Notes under the pieces: generated by a model
Seen by the model: only the letters and a program-made list of their open reading frames with translations
The model's database searches: none
Told to the model about the DNA's origin: nothing
Program-made: the position numbers and the translations under genes
In this document: positions 34,079 through 41,855 of the stretch, piece after piece
Layout of the letters: every line of letters starts with the position of its first letter
Position numbering within the stretch: the first letter of the stretch is position 1
Assembly: GCF_027922365.1 (NCBI RefSeq)
Contig: NZ_BSFN01000019.1
Location: forward strand, 27,440-91,439
Direction of reading: 5' to 3'
Length of the DNA stretch: 64,000 nucleotides
Origin: Pseudomonas turukhanskensis
GTDB taxonomy: Bacteria; Pseudomonadota; Gammaproteobacteria; Pseudomonadales; Pseudomonadaceae

Positions 34079-34918
34079 ATGCTCAGGATTCATTTCAGCG
34101 ACAACCGTCAGGCCCCTATCTGGTTGGTCGACGAGCGTTTCACCATTGGCCAGGACAGCCGCAACAATCTGGTGCTGGCCGACACCGACATCAGCCCCTT
34201 CCACGCGGAAATCCGCCAGGACCACGGCCTTTACTACCTCACCGATTGCGGCACGGCCGCCGGCACCTTCGTCAATGGCGAACGGGTGAACGCGCGCTAT
34301 CAGTTGCGCTCGGACGACATCGTGCGCCTGGGCAGCCTGGAACTGACCCTGATCGACCCGGCCAAAAGCAAACCCAAGCCGGCCGCCGCGCGGCGCTGGT
34401 TCTTGCAGGTAATTACCGGTGAGCAGCACCAGGGGCACAAATTCCACGTCACCGGCTCGATGACCTTCGGGCGCTCGGTGAAATGCGAAATGTGTTTTGC
34501 CGACCTGGAGCTGTCGCGTCGCCACGCTGAGTTTTTCCTTAAAGACGAAGTGCTGGAAATCAAGGACCTAGCTTCGGCCAATGGTGTGTTTGTAAACCAC
34601 CAGAAAGTCGGCATGGCCGTGCTGCAACCGGGCGACCAGGTGCGCATGGGCTCGGTCACCTTGCTGGTGATTGGCCCGAAGGTAGACGTAACCCAGACCG
34701 ACGACGAAGACGCCACGCTGTTTATGACCGTGGTCAAACCCACGGCGGTGAAGCCCGCGGTTCAGGCGGCGACGGTCAATCCCATGAAAGTGGCTGCTGC
34801 CAATGCCGCTCAACAAGAAGAAGTGATTGAAGCGCGCCCGTTGAACAAATTGCTGCTTGGCGTGCTGGCGGTGGTGCTGGCGGCCGGCGGTGCGTTTGCG
34901 GTGAAGACGCTGCTCTGA
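34079..34918 (+). CDS. Double FHA-domain membrane protein
   Basis: The 279-residue protein starts at ATG 34079. FHA domain 1 (residues 5-95) shows FTIGQDSRNNLVLADTDIS, PFHAEI and GTFVNGERV; FHA domain 2 (residues 105-190) shows MTFGRSVKCEMCF, SRRHAEFFL and SANGVFVNHQKV. The conserved Arg, Ser-x-x-His and Asn needed for phosphothreonine binding are complete in domain 2; domain 1 has Gln in place of Arg in its first motif. A C-terminal anchor (LLLGVLAVVLAAGGAFAV) places it in the membrane. Probable reader of the upstream kinase. Confidence 0.9.
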   Translation: MLRIHFSDNRQAPIWLVDERFTIGQDSRNNLVLADTDISPFHAEIRQDHGLYYLTDCGTAAGTFVNGERVNARYQLRSDDIVRLGSLELTLIDPAKSKPKPAAARRWFLQVITGEQHQGHKFHVTGSMTFGRSVKCEMCFADLELSRRHAEFFLKDEVLEIKDLASANGVFVNHQKVGMAVLQPGDQVRMGSVTLLVIGPKVDVTQTDDEDATLFMTVVKPTAVKPAVQAATVNPMKVAAANAAQQEEVIEARPLNKLLLGVLAVVLAAGGAFAVKTLL

Positions 34919-34943
34919 GGCCGTGAGAGGGTGTGCCGCTTTT

Positions 34944-35011
34944 CGTAGGGTGCGCTTGGCGCACCTTGCGATTTCTGCGCGACCGCAACGGTGCGCAGAG
35001 CACACCCTACG
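34944..35011. repeat. REP-like inverted repeat, CGTAGGGTGCGC type
   Basis: CGTAGGGTGCGCTTGGCGCACC at the left (itself palindromic inside) and GGTGCGCAGAGCACACCCTACG at the right form an interrupted dyad. It follows the FHA gene by 25 bases. Confidence 0.75.
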
Positions 35012-35045
35012 AGCTTGAAAAGCACCTAACCAACTGATAATTAAT

Positions 35046-35082
35046 ATATTTCACCGCTATCATTCCTATCGATGACAGCTAT
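35046..35082 (+). promoter_or_regulatory. OxyR-like operator upstream of the repeat protein gene
   Basis: The four quarter-sites ATAT-N7-CTAT-N7-ATCG-N7-CTAT fit the OxyR pattern ATAG-N7-CTAT-N7-ATAG-N7-CTAT in spacing exactly; on the minus strand two quarters are exact ATAG and the other two match 3 of 4, and the T and A inside one half-site are also conserved. It ends 87 bases upstream of the ATG. Confidence 0.55.
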
Positions 35083-35169
35083 CGCGAGCGTTCACTTTTT
35101 AATCAGCTGGCGATCCGTAAGATTGGCCCCGTACTCACTTACGCCACCCCAATCTTCTGGAGCACCATC

Positions 35170-35817
35170 ATGAAATCTCAAGCATTCGCCGCACTGTTCA
35201 TCGCTGGTCTGTTCACCCTGCCAGCTGCCCACGCCGAAAGTGGCGCTGACCGTCTGCAACAAGATCACCGCATCGCATACGAAGGCGGCTACATGGTTCT
35301 GGACCGTGTTGCCGAAGGCGGCGCAGAACGTTTCAACCGCGTAGCCGAAGGTGGTGCCGATCGCACCAACACAGTTGCTGAAGGCGGTGCCGACCGTACC
35401 AACACCGTTGCCGAAGGTGGCGCAGAACGCTTCAACCGCGTAGCTGAAGGTGGCGCTGATCGCACCAACACTGTTGCCGAAGGTGGTGCTGACCGTACCA
35501 ACACCGTTGCTGAAGGTGGTGCTGACCGTACCAACACCGTTGCTGAAGGTGGTGCTGACCGCACCAACACTGTTGCCGAAGGTGGTGCTGACCGCACCAA
35601 CACTGTTGCCGAAGGTGGTGCTGACCGTACCAACACTGTTGCTGAAGGTGGTGCTGACCGTACCAACACCGTTGCTGAAGGCGGTGCCGACCGTACCAAC
35701 ACCGTTGCTGAAGGCGGCGCAGAACGTTTCAACCGCGTAGCTGAAGGTGGTGCCGATCGCACCAACACCGTTGCTGAAGGTGGTGCTGATCGTCTGCAAG
35801 CGCACACCCTGGCCTGA
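35170..35817 (+). CDS. Exported protein of fifteen 11-residue AEGGADR repeats
   Basis: The 215-residue precursor has a clear signal peptide (MKSQAFAALFIAGLFTLPAAHA) and GGAG just before the ATG. After a 24-residue head (ESGADRLQQDHRIAYEGGYM) come 14 full repeats of VAEGGADRTNT, three of them in the variant VAEGGAERFNR (units 1, 4 and 13), and a final unit ending GADRLQAHTLA. Head and tail share GADRLQ, so the whole mature chain is repeat-derived. No Cys, no membrane segment. AEGG-x-[ED]R recalls small exported Pseudomonas proteins sometimes annotated as phage-infection proteins, a loose resemblance. Possibly peroxide-regulated; a good terminator follows. Confidence 0.85.
   Translation: MKSQAFAALFIAGLFTLPAAHAESGADRLQQDHRIAYEGGYMVLDRVAEGGAERFNRVAEGGADRTNTVAEGGADRTNTVAEGGAERFNRVAEGGADRTNTVAEGGADRTNTVAEGGADRTNTVAEGGADRTNTVAEGGADRTNTVAEGGADRTNTVAEGGADRTNTVAEGGADRTNTVAEGGAERFNRVAEGGADRTNTVAEGGADRLQAHTLA
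35308..35814 (+). repeat. 33-bp tandem repeat array inside the exported protein gene
   Basis: Fourteen 33-base units plus a final altered unit. Units differ mainly at third codon positions (GCC/GCT/GCA, GGC/GGT) while residues are kept, which shows selection on the protein and limits recent slippage; several central units are nearly identical, suggesting more recent copying. Confidence 0.9.
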
Positions 35818-35841
35818 TTCTCGGCCAGGTTTCACCCCTTC

Positions 35842-35867
35842 AAAGCCCGGCACTGGCCGGGCTTTTT
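35842..35867. terminator. Bidirectional terminator
   Basis: AAAGCCCGGC-ACT-GGCCGGGCTTTTT hairpin with T run, between the repeat-protein gene and the convergent VOC gene. Confidence 0.88.
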
Positions 35868-35879
35868 GTTGCCCGGCGT

Positions 35880-36290
35880 TCAGGCAGCCGCTTCGTCCTG
35901 CATGGCAACCAACTCCCAGATATGCCCGTCCAGGTCTTCAAAGCCATGGGCATACATAAACCCGTAATCCTTCGGCTCGCTCAAGGTGCGCCCACCGGCG
36001 GCCTGCGCTTTGCTCACCAGGTCATCCACGGTTTCGCGGCTCGCCACTGCCAGGCAGGTCAGCACTTCACTATGGGTTTTGGCGTTGCACAGAGCCTTGG
36101 GGGTAAAGCCCTGGAATTTTTCCTCGGTCAGCAGCATGGCGTACATGTGCTCGCCCAGAATCATGCAGGTGGCGGTGTCGTCGGTGTATTGCGGGTTGAA
36201 GGTAAAGCCAAGCTCGGTAAAAAAAGCGATGGCCTTGGGCAGATGCTTTACCGGCAGGTTGACGAAAATGTCCCGAACCATGGTGGTCAC
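35880..36290 (-). CDS. VOC (glyoxalase/bleomycin resistance) superfamily protein
   Basis: The 136-residue protein has paired beta-alpha-beta-beta-beta motifs: DIFVNLPVKHLPKAIAFFTE with TCMILGEHMYAMLL, and VDDLVSKAQAAGG with FEDLDGHIWELV (the DLDGHIWEL end is typical of the family and provides a metal-ligand Glu). Small VOC proteins of this type are often of unknown substrate. Length normal, monocistronic. Confidence 0.85.
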   Translation of the reverse strand: MTTMVRDIFVNLPVKHLPKAIAFFTELGFTFNPQYTDDTATCMILGEHMYAMLLTEEKFQGFTPKALCNAKTHSEVLTCLAVASRETVDDLVSKAQAAGGRTLSEPKDYGFMYAHGFEDLDGHIWELVAMQDEAAA

Positions 36291-36389
36291 TCCTAAGTGT
36301 CGGGGCGCTGGGTTCAGCGCCTACAACCCTGGTCGAATGCCAGCGCGGCAATTCGACAGGGCGTAGCCATTTATTTAGCCCAAGGCGGG

Positions 36390-36803
36390 TTACAGCAGGG
36401 TAATGGTGGGCAGCCGTTCGGCTGATTCGTGGTGGGTATGGCCGTTTTTGCAGGAGCCGTTCCGGCAGTCGCCGCTGCAGGTTTTTTGCAAGCGGCGTTC
36501 GGCGCGAATTTCTGGCAGGTCGCGACGGCGCATGTACACGTGCAGCTCAGGTGCGAGGTCGAGGCGGTCGTCGATGTTCTGGTCCAGAAGCAGTTGCAGG
36601 CAATCGCGGCTTAGGGTCATCAGGTCGCCTTCGACCTGCACCCAGACGAATTCGCAAGTCGGGGTAATACTGCTTTCCACCACGTCGAGGCCAAAGGAGT
36701 CCTCGCTGAAGCGCACCAGGTGCTGGCCGGTTTTCGTGTTGAAGCCAACAAAACCCTTCAGGTTGTCGGCGGCGGTGCAGATGCTTGCGGATGTAAGTTT
36801 CAT
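36390..36803 (-). CDS. Hypothetical protein with Cys/His-rich C-terminal segment
   Basis: A 137-residue soluble protein. The first 100 residues are an ordinary alpha/beta-like region (NTKTGQHLVRFSEDSF, CEFVWVQVEGDLM, LAPELHVYMRRRDLPEIR). Residues about 108-126 hold CSGDCRNGSCKNGHTHH, with three Cys and three His in close spacing, a plausible metal site. I do not recognise the family. No signal peptide. Function unknown. Confidence 0.65.
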   Translation of the reverse strand: MKLTSASICTAADNLKGFVGFNTKTGQHLVRFSEDSFGLDVVESSITPTCEFVWVQVEGDLMTLSRDCLQLLLDQNIDDRLDLAPELHVYMRRRDLPEIRAERRLQKTCSGDCRNGSCKNGHTHHESAERLPTITLL

Positions 36804-36945
36804 GCTGACCTCATGGGCTAAGACGTGTGAGTCGCACGGTTATACGGCGGCCCCCACGGCATCCACTTGCCACAGGTCAATATGCAATCAATGAGAACGT
36901 CTTGCGTTTAAACCGCCCGTCGGCCGCTCGAAACGCGCAAACAAA

Positions 36946-36986
36946 AACGCCCCGGGCGCGCTTACGTAAAGCACACCCGGGGCGTT
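36946..36986 (-). terminator. Terminator of ppiC
   Basis: AACGCCCCGGG and CCCGGGGCGTT pair in an 11-bp stem around an 19-base loop, directly after the ppiC stop on the minus strand, with GTTTTTGTTTG beyond it in that direction (T-rich). Confidence 0.8.
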
Positions 36987-36996
36987 GGCGGCAGGA

Positions 36997-37278
36997 TCAG
37001 TCCTGGCGGCTGGTCACTTCCAGCAAGTGGTAGCCGAACTGGGTTTTCACCGGGCCCTGCACCACGTTTACCGGCGCGCTGAACACCACGGTGTCGAATT
37101 CTTTAACCATCTGGCCGGGGCCGAACGAGCCGAGGTCGCCGCCTTGACGGCTGGACGGGCAGCTGGAGTTGTCTTTGGCAACCTGGGCGAAGTCGGCACC
37201 GCCTTCGATAGCGGCCTTCAGTTCATTGCACTTGGCTTCGCTGGAAACCAGGATGTGGCGGGCGGTGGCTTTAGGCAT
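36997..37278 (-). CDS. ppiC: Parvulin peptidyl-prolyl cis-trans isomerase
   Basis: The 93-residue single-domain parvulin shows ATARHILVSSEAKCNELK, FAQVAKDNSSCPSSRQGGDL, GSFGPGQMVKEFDTVVF and VKTQFGYHLLEV, matching cytoplasmic PpiC in length and sequence. It isomerises prolyl bonds during folding. Good terminator downstream, monocistronic. Confidence 0.94.
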   Translation of the reverse strand: MPKATARHILVSSEAKCNELKAAIEGGADFAQVAKDNSSCPSSRQGGDLGSFGPGQMVKEFDTVVFSAPVNVVQGPVKTQFGYHLLEVTSRQD

Positions 37279-37341
37279 GGCAGAAACTCCTTATAAGAAA
37301 GGCCACGAGCCTACCCGAATTGCCAACGTATTCAACCCGCA

Positions 37342-37851
37342 TCAGACCGTTTGCAAACGTTCCAGCGCTTGCGCTGTGTTCATTCGTTGGGCCAGATCCA
37401 GCGCGCTCAGGCCGCCCTGTTCGCGCGCCTGCTGGTTGGCGCCGTGGGCCAGCAGCACGTCGATGGCCGCGCCCTGGTTGAACATGGCCGCCATCATCAG
37501 CGCGGTTTTACCGTCCGGGGTGGCGCCTTCCACATCGGCGCCCTTGGCCAGCAGCAGCTCCAGCATCGGCAGGTTGCCTTTGAACACGGCGCCGGCCAGC
37601 GGCGTTTGCCCGTTGTTATTGCGCAGGTCCGCGTCGGCGCCGTGGTCGAGCAGCATGGCCACCGTTTCCAGATGGCCGTGGTAGCTGGCCAGCATCACCA
37701 GGCTGTCGCCCTTGTGGTTGCGCAAGTCGGCGGGCAAACCCTGCTGCAGCAACGCCTGCAGCTCGGCCGTGGCGCCGCTTCTGGCCGCGTCGAAAACACG
37801 TTCGGCAAAGGCCAGGGTTTCATCATCGAGGGCGGGGAGGGTGTCGCTCAT
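37342..37851 (-). CDS. Ankyrin-repeat protein
   Basis: The 169-residue protein from ATG 37851 has four ankyrin repeats (residues 35-165): GDSLVMLASYHGHLETVAML, GQTPLAGAVFKGNLPMLELL, GKTALMMAAMFNQGAAIDVL, and a final half repeat. No signal peptide, so cytoplasmic. Pseudomonads carry similar small ankyrin proteins, in some strains beside catalase genes; none is adjacent here. Binding partner unknown. The long upstream extension to 38157 is rejected. Confidence 0.85.
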   Translation of the reverse strand: MSDTLPALDDETLAFAERVFDAARSGATAELQALLQQGLPADLRNHKGDSLVMLASYHGHLETVAMLLDHGADADLRNNNGQTPLAGAVFKGNLPMLELLLAKGADVEGATPDGKTALMMAAMFNQGAAIDVLLAHGANQQAREQGGLSALDLAQRMNTAQALERLQTV

Positions 37852-38145
37852 GGGGCTGCTCCGTGCAAAGGCTGAATGCGGTATGGGAGGCAGCTTAGCC
37901 GTCAGTAGCACGCCGGGCTTATTGAGATTGTTGATGGCAGCGATGGGGAAACCGGCGATGGCCAAAAAACGCTGAAAAAAAATGATCAGGCGTTTAATTG
38001 TTTCGCGCGTTGGGTCGCCTTTTCCTCTGTGGCCTGTTTTTTCACCAGGCTCTGAGGAGTTGCCTCGCAGCGTGCGAGGTGTGGTCGAAGACTGCCGTGC
38101 GGTGCTGCCAGGAAGGCGGGCCGGTGGGGAATACAAGAACCAAGC

Positions 38146-38499
38146 ATGCGCCAACACACTCGCGTCACCTTTCGGCCTGCCAACCGTATGCAGGTGCTTC
38201 TTCGCAATACTGAAGATTCGCTGGGCCTGATCGCGGACATTTCCGCCGGCGGTTTTCGGCTGATGTCCGAACTGCCGATTCTGGTGGGGCAGGTGTATGC
38301 CGTAAGCATCGAAGTGCCCATCAGCGCCGCGCGCTTTCGCCTGGTGGAGGCGTCGGTGATTTGTCAGTGGTCACGCAAGACCGGACGCTCGGGACGGTTT
38401 GAGCAGGGCTTTGCGTTAAGCGAACCGGCGCAGGCGTATACCGATCTGGTGGATTCGTTGAAGGCGACGTTGGTGCTTTCGCGGAGCCAGAAAGTGTGA
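38146..38499 (+). CDS. PilZ-domain protein
   Basis: The 117-residue protein is a single PilZ domain. The N-terminal arginine motif appears as RQHTRVTFR and the second motif as DISAGGFRL (D-x-S-x-x-G), both used in cyclic-di-GMP binding. It lacks a YcgR N-terminal domain. It lies next to, and convergent with, the end of the lateral-flagellar export operon, which makes a motility role possible but unproven. Confidence 0.82.
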   Translation: MRQHTRVTFRPANRMQVLLRNTEDSLGLIADISAGGFRLMSELPILVGQVYAVSIEVPISAARFRLVEASVICQWSRKTGRSGRFEQGFALSEPAQAYTDLVDSLKATLVLSRSQKV

Positions 38500-38520
38500 G
38501 GCCCGGCCGGCTGCCAATCA

Positions 38521-38606
38521 CGTAGGGCGAATATCCGCATAGCGGATATCCGCCGTTACGCCGGTGTGTATCGGCGGATATCGCCCGAGGCGATATTCGC
38601 CCTACG
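38521..38606. repeat. REP-like inverted repeat, GTAGGGCGAATAT type
   Basis: CGTAGGGCGAATAT and ATATTCGCCCTACG form a perfect 14-bp terminal inverted repeat, with GCGGATATCCGCC-like dyads inside. It lies between the convergent PilZ and flhA genes, where it may end transcripts. Confidence 0.9.
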
Positions 38607-38610
38607 CCGT

Positions 38611-40707
38611 CTAACCGAGGCTTCCGAGAATATTGACCGCCACCTTCTCCGGAATCTCATTCTGCGAAAGCACATGCAGCCCCGGGCTAAACACCCGCGC
38701 ATAGCGCGCCAGCAGCGGCCGTAACTGCGGCATCACGGTCAGAATCGGCGGATGCCCATCCTTGCGCAGTTTTTCCTTTACCACCGGCATCGCGTTCTGC
38801 AATTGGTTGAGCAAATTGGGCTCCACCGGAATATTGTCCAGGCTCACCGGCCCGGCTTGCTGGGCAATGCTCAAGGCACTGAGCAAGGTGTTTTCCAGGG
38901 CGTTCTCCAGCACAAACACCGACAGCTCCCGACGCTCACCGGCAATGCCGCCGACAATGCTGCGGCGCAGCGCGTAGCGTACGTCAGAGGCCAACAGCAC
39001 CGGGTCTTTGGTGGTTTCGCTGCCTTCGAGCAGGGTGGTGGCAATGGTGACGATATCTTTGAGCGGTACTTCTTCGAGCAGCAATTGACGGTACACCTTG
39101 TGCTGCTGGGTAAAACTCAGCGCACCCTTGAGGTGTTCGGCCAGCTTGGGAGCCTGCACGGCCAGGCGTTGCATCAGGTGGTCGACGTCGTCGTGTTTGA
39201 AGATTTCCGGCAGGTGTTCGCGTACCACTTTGTTCAGGTGGGTGGCAATCACGCTGGCGCAGTCGATCACCTGGTACCCTAGGTTGAGGGCGCGGGGTTT
39301 ATCGGCCGGCAGAATCCACACCACCTGCATGCGGTACGCCGGGTCGGTGCCGAGAATGCCGTCTATTTCGCCGTATAACTCAGCGCCTGGAATCGCCATC
39401 AAACGATCGGCATGCAGCTCGGCGCCGTCGATGCGTTCGCCGTTGATATGAATGTTGTACTGCGCCGCCTTGAGCCGCAGGCTGTCGCGAATCTGCACTT
39501 CGGGCAGCAGAAAGCCGAGGCTTTCCGACAGCGTCTGGCGAACCCCGCGCACCCGCTGTGGCAAGGGCGAGCCGGACGCTTCGTTAACCAGCCCCACCAG
39601 CTTGTAGCCCAGCGAAATCGACAGCCGTTCCACCAGCGGAATATCTTCCCAGGCCAGGTTCTGCGTGCGCTCCTGGTCCATGGCTTTGCTGATGGCTTCG
39701 GCCTGTTCCAGGGTGGCTGCTTCCATCGGCGGCTCGGCACGGGCCACGCGCCAGGCGATAAAACCGATCAGCGCGGCAAAGCCGATAAAGGCGATATGCG
39801 GCATGCCCGGCACCAGGCCGAGAATCAGCACAATGCCGGCCACGGTGTACAGCAGCGGCGGCGAGGCCAGCATCTGCTTCTGCACCAGGCTGGTGATTTC
39901 CGCCGATTCGTTTACGCGGGTAACGATAATGGCCGCGGCGGTAGACAGCAGCAGCGCCGGAATCTGCCCGGCCAGACCGTCACCGATGGTGAGCAAGGCG
40001 TACTGGCGGAAGGCTTCGCCGGCTGGCAGGTCGTACATCATCACGCCGATGGCCACGCCGCCGAACAGGTTGATCAGCAGAATCAGAATGCCGGCCACCG
40101 CATCGCCGCGCACGAACTTGGAGGCACCGTCCATGGCGCCGTAAAAGTCGGCTTCCTTGGATACATCGGCACGCCGCTGTTTGGCTTCGTCCTGGGTGAT
40201 CAGGCCAGCGTTCAGGTCGGCGTCGATGGCCATCTGTTTGCCGGGCAGGGCGTCGAGGGTAAAGCGCGCTGTCACCTCGGAGATGCGCTCGCCACCTTTG
40301 GTGATCACCATGAAGTTGATGATCATCAGAATCACGAACACGATCATGCCGACGATAAAGTTGCCGCCGATCACCACCTCACCAAAGGCCTCGATCACCT
40401 TGCCCGCGGCGTTGGTGCCGGTATGGCCGTCGAGCAATACCACCCGCGTGGAGGCCACGTTCAGGCACAGGCGCAGCAAGGTGGTGATCAGAATCACCGT
40501 TGGCAGCAGGGAGAAATCCAGCGGCCGGCGCGACGACACGCTCACCAGCAGCACCAGAATCGCCAGGCCGATGTTGAAGGTGAACAACACATCCAGCAGC
40601 AGCGGCGGCAGCGGCAGAATGATCATCGCCAGCACGGCCAGAACCAGCAGCGGAATGGCGATGCGGCCGCTCTTCAAGGTGAGGGTCAGTTGCTGCAGTA
40701 GGTTCAT
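38611..40707 (-). CDS. flhA: Lateral flagellar export gate protein FlhA
   Basis: The 698-residue protein has the eight-helix N-terminal half (VLAVLAMIILPLPPLLLDVL, FIVGMIVFVILMIINFMVIT), the conserved cytoplasmic loop (GGERISEVTARFTLDALPGKQMAIDADLNAG, shown here only as landmarks) and the C-terminal cytosolic domain ending in LLARYARVFSPGLHVLSQNE. It couples proton flow to export and docks chaperones. Last gene of the leftward export/switch operon, overlapping flhB by four bases. Equivalent of lfhA in Flag-2 loci. Confidence 0.95.
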   Translation of the reverse strand: MNLLQQLTLTLKSGRIAIPLLVLAVLAMIILPLPPLLLDVLFTFNIGLAILVLLVSVSSRRPLDFSLLPTVILITTLLRLCLNVASTRVVLLDGHTGTNAAGKVIEAFGEVVIGGNFIVGMIVFVILMIINFMVITKGGERISEVTARFTLDALPGKQMAIDADLNAGLITQDEAKQRRADVSKEADFYGAMDGASKFVRGDAVAGILILLINLFGGVAIGVMMYDLPAGEAFRQYALLTIGDGLAGQIPALLLSTAAAIIVTRVNESAEITSLVQKQMLASPPLLYTVAGIVLILGLVPGMPHIAFIGFAALIGFIAWRVARAEPPMEAATLEQAEAISKAMDQERTQNLAWEDIPLVERLSISLGYKLVGLVNEASGSPLPQRVRGVRQTLSESLGFLLPEVQIRDSLRLKAAQYNIHINGERIDGAELHADRLMAIPGAELYGEIDGILGTDPAYRMQVVWILPADKPRALNLGYQVIDCASVIATHLNKVVREHLPEIFKHDDVDHLMQRLAVQAPKLAEHLKGALSFTQQHKVYRQLLLEEVPLKDIVTIATTLLEGSETTKDPVLLASDVRYALRRSIVGGIAGERRELSVFVLENALENTLLSALSIAQQAGPVSLDNIPVEPNLLNQLQNAMPVVKEKLRKDGHPPILTVMPQLRPLLARYARVFSPGLHVLSQNEIPEKVAVNILGSLG

Positions 40708-41855
40708 GGTGATACTCGGCTCAGCAATTCATCGGGGATTTCAAGGTTGCGCGCCAGTACCGGCGCGCTGCGGCGCCCTTGGCGGTGAGCCTTGAGCTGC
40801 AGGATGTAGGTCAATACGTGGGCCACGGCCTTGTACAGCTGCGCCGGGATCTGTTGGTTGACCTGGGTGGTGAAGTAAATGGCGCGCGCCAGCGGCGGCG
40901 CTTCGATCACGTCCAGTTGGTGGGCGTTGGCCATCTTGCGGATATACAGCGCGGTTTCATCCAGGCCCTTGGCCAGCACAAAGGGCGCCTGGGCTTTCTT
41001 CGGGTCGTACTTGAGCACCACGGCAAAGTGCACCGGGTTGACGATCACCACGTCGGCTTTCTTGATCACGCGGTTGATCTGCCGCTGCGCGAGCTGGCGC
41101 TGTACCTGTTTGATCCGCGCCTTGACCTCGGGGCGGCCTTCCTGGGTTTTGTGTTCTTCCTTTCGCTCCTGCTTGGTCATACGCAGCTTTTTGCGGAAGA
41201 AGAAAAACTGCAGCGGAATGTCGATGACGGCAAACAGGATGAACACCGCCATCAGCACCAGAATCAGGTCGTAGGTCATGCTGAACGCGCTGCCGATGGC
41301 GGTGGGCAGGTCGCTGCGTTGCAGGGCGATCAGCTTGGGCACGGCGTGAATGATCTGCAGGTACGCCACCGTAACCAGCACAGCAATCTTGGCCAACGAC
41401 TTGAGCAACTCCACCCAGTTCTGCATGCCGAACATGCGGCCCAGGCCACTGATGGGGTTGAGCTTGCTGAGTTTGGGGCTGAAGTTTTTTGCCGAAAACA
41501 CCCAGCCGCCGGGGACCAGGCTGAACAGCACTACCAGCACCGGAGTCAGCAGCAGCGGCAATAGAATCTGCATAAACAGCAGCAGGTTGTGGGTGAGGAT
41601 CAGGTCCAGGTCGTCCAGGCCCATTTCGCTGTGGCGCAGGTCCAGGTACGCCAGGGAAAAACTCTGGCGAATGCCCTCGTAGAAATACATCGCGCTGAAC
41701 TTCAGCACCACCAAGGTCACCATCAGCGAGATGGTGGTGGAGAGGTCTTTGGAACGCGCGCTCTGGCCGTCCTGCTTGCTCTTTTTCAGCTTCTGCTGGG
41801 ACGCGTCTTCGGTCTTTTCCTGGGCGCTATTCTGTTCAGACACGCGCACCTCCAC
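40704..41855 (-). CDS. flhB: Lateral flagellar export specificity switch FlhB
   Basis: The 383-residue protein has four membrane helices and a cytoplasmic domain with KKADVVIVNPVHFAVVLKYD. The self-cleavage motif reads N273-P274-V275-H276 instead of the usual NPTH; Asn and Pro, which are essential for cleavage, are kept. FlhB switches export from hook to filament substrates. Overlaps both flhA and fliR ends, so tightly coupled. Confidence 0.94.
   Translation of the reverse strand: MEVRVSEQNSAQEKTEDASQQKLKKSKQDGQSARSKDLSTTISLMVTLVVLKFSAMYFYEGIRQSFSLAYLDLRHSEMGLDDLDLILTHNLLLFMQILLPLLLTPVLVVLFSLVPGGWVFSAKNFSPKLSKLNPISGLGRMFGMQNWVELLKSLAKIAVLVTVAYLQIIHAVPKLIALQRSDLPTAIGSAFSMTYDLILVLMAVFILFAVIDIPLQFFFFRKKLRMTKQERKEEHKTQEGRPEVKARIKQVQRQLAQRQINRVIKKADVVIVNPVHFAVVLKYDPKKAQAPFVLAKGLDETALYIRKMANAHQLDVIEAPPLARAIYFTTQVNQQIPAQLYKAVAHVLTYILQLKAHRQGRRSAPVLARNLEIPDELLSRVSP

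Noticed and set aside
31416..34918. Phosphosignalling genes as part of a type VI secretion cluster
   Set aside because: No Tss, Hcp or VgrG genes occur on either side within the window.
35308..35814. Possible CRISPR-like array
   Set aside because: Repeats are contiguous without unique spacers and are codon-periodic within a coding frame.
35092..35853. Long open frames (up to 253 codons) on the minus strand and in a second plus frame across the repeat-protein gene
   Set aside because: The 33-bp repeat is a multiple of three, so all frames stay open by periodicity. Only the frame at 35170 has a signal peptide, ribosome site and silent third-position variation.
39412..40701. 429-codon plus-strand frame opposite flhA
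   Set aside because: Shadow frame, extremely His/Gln-rich.
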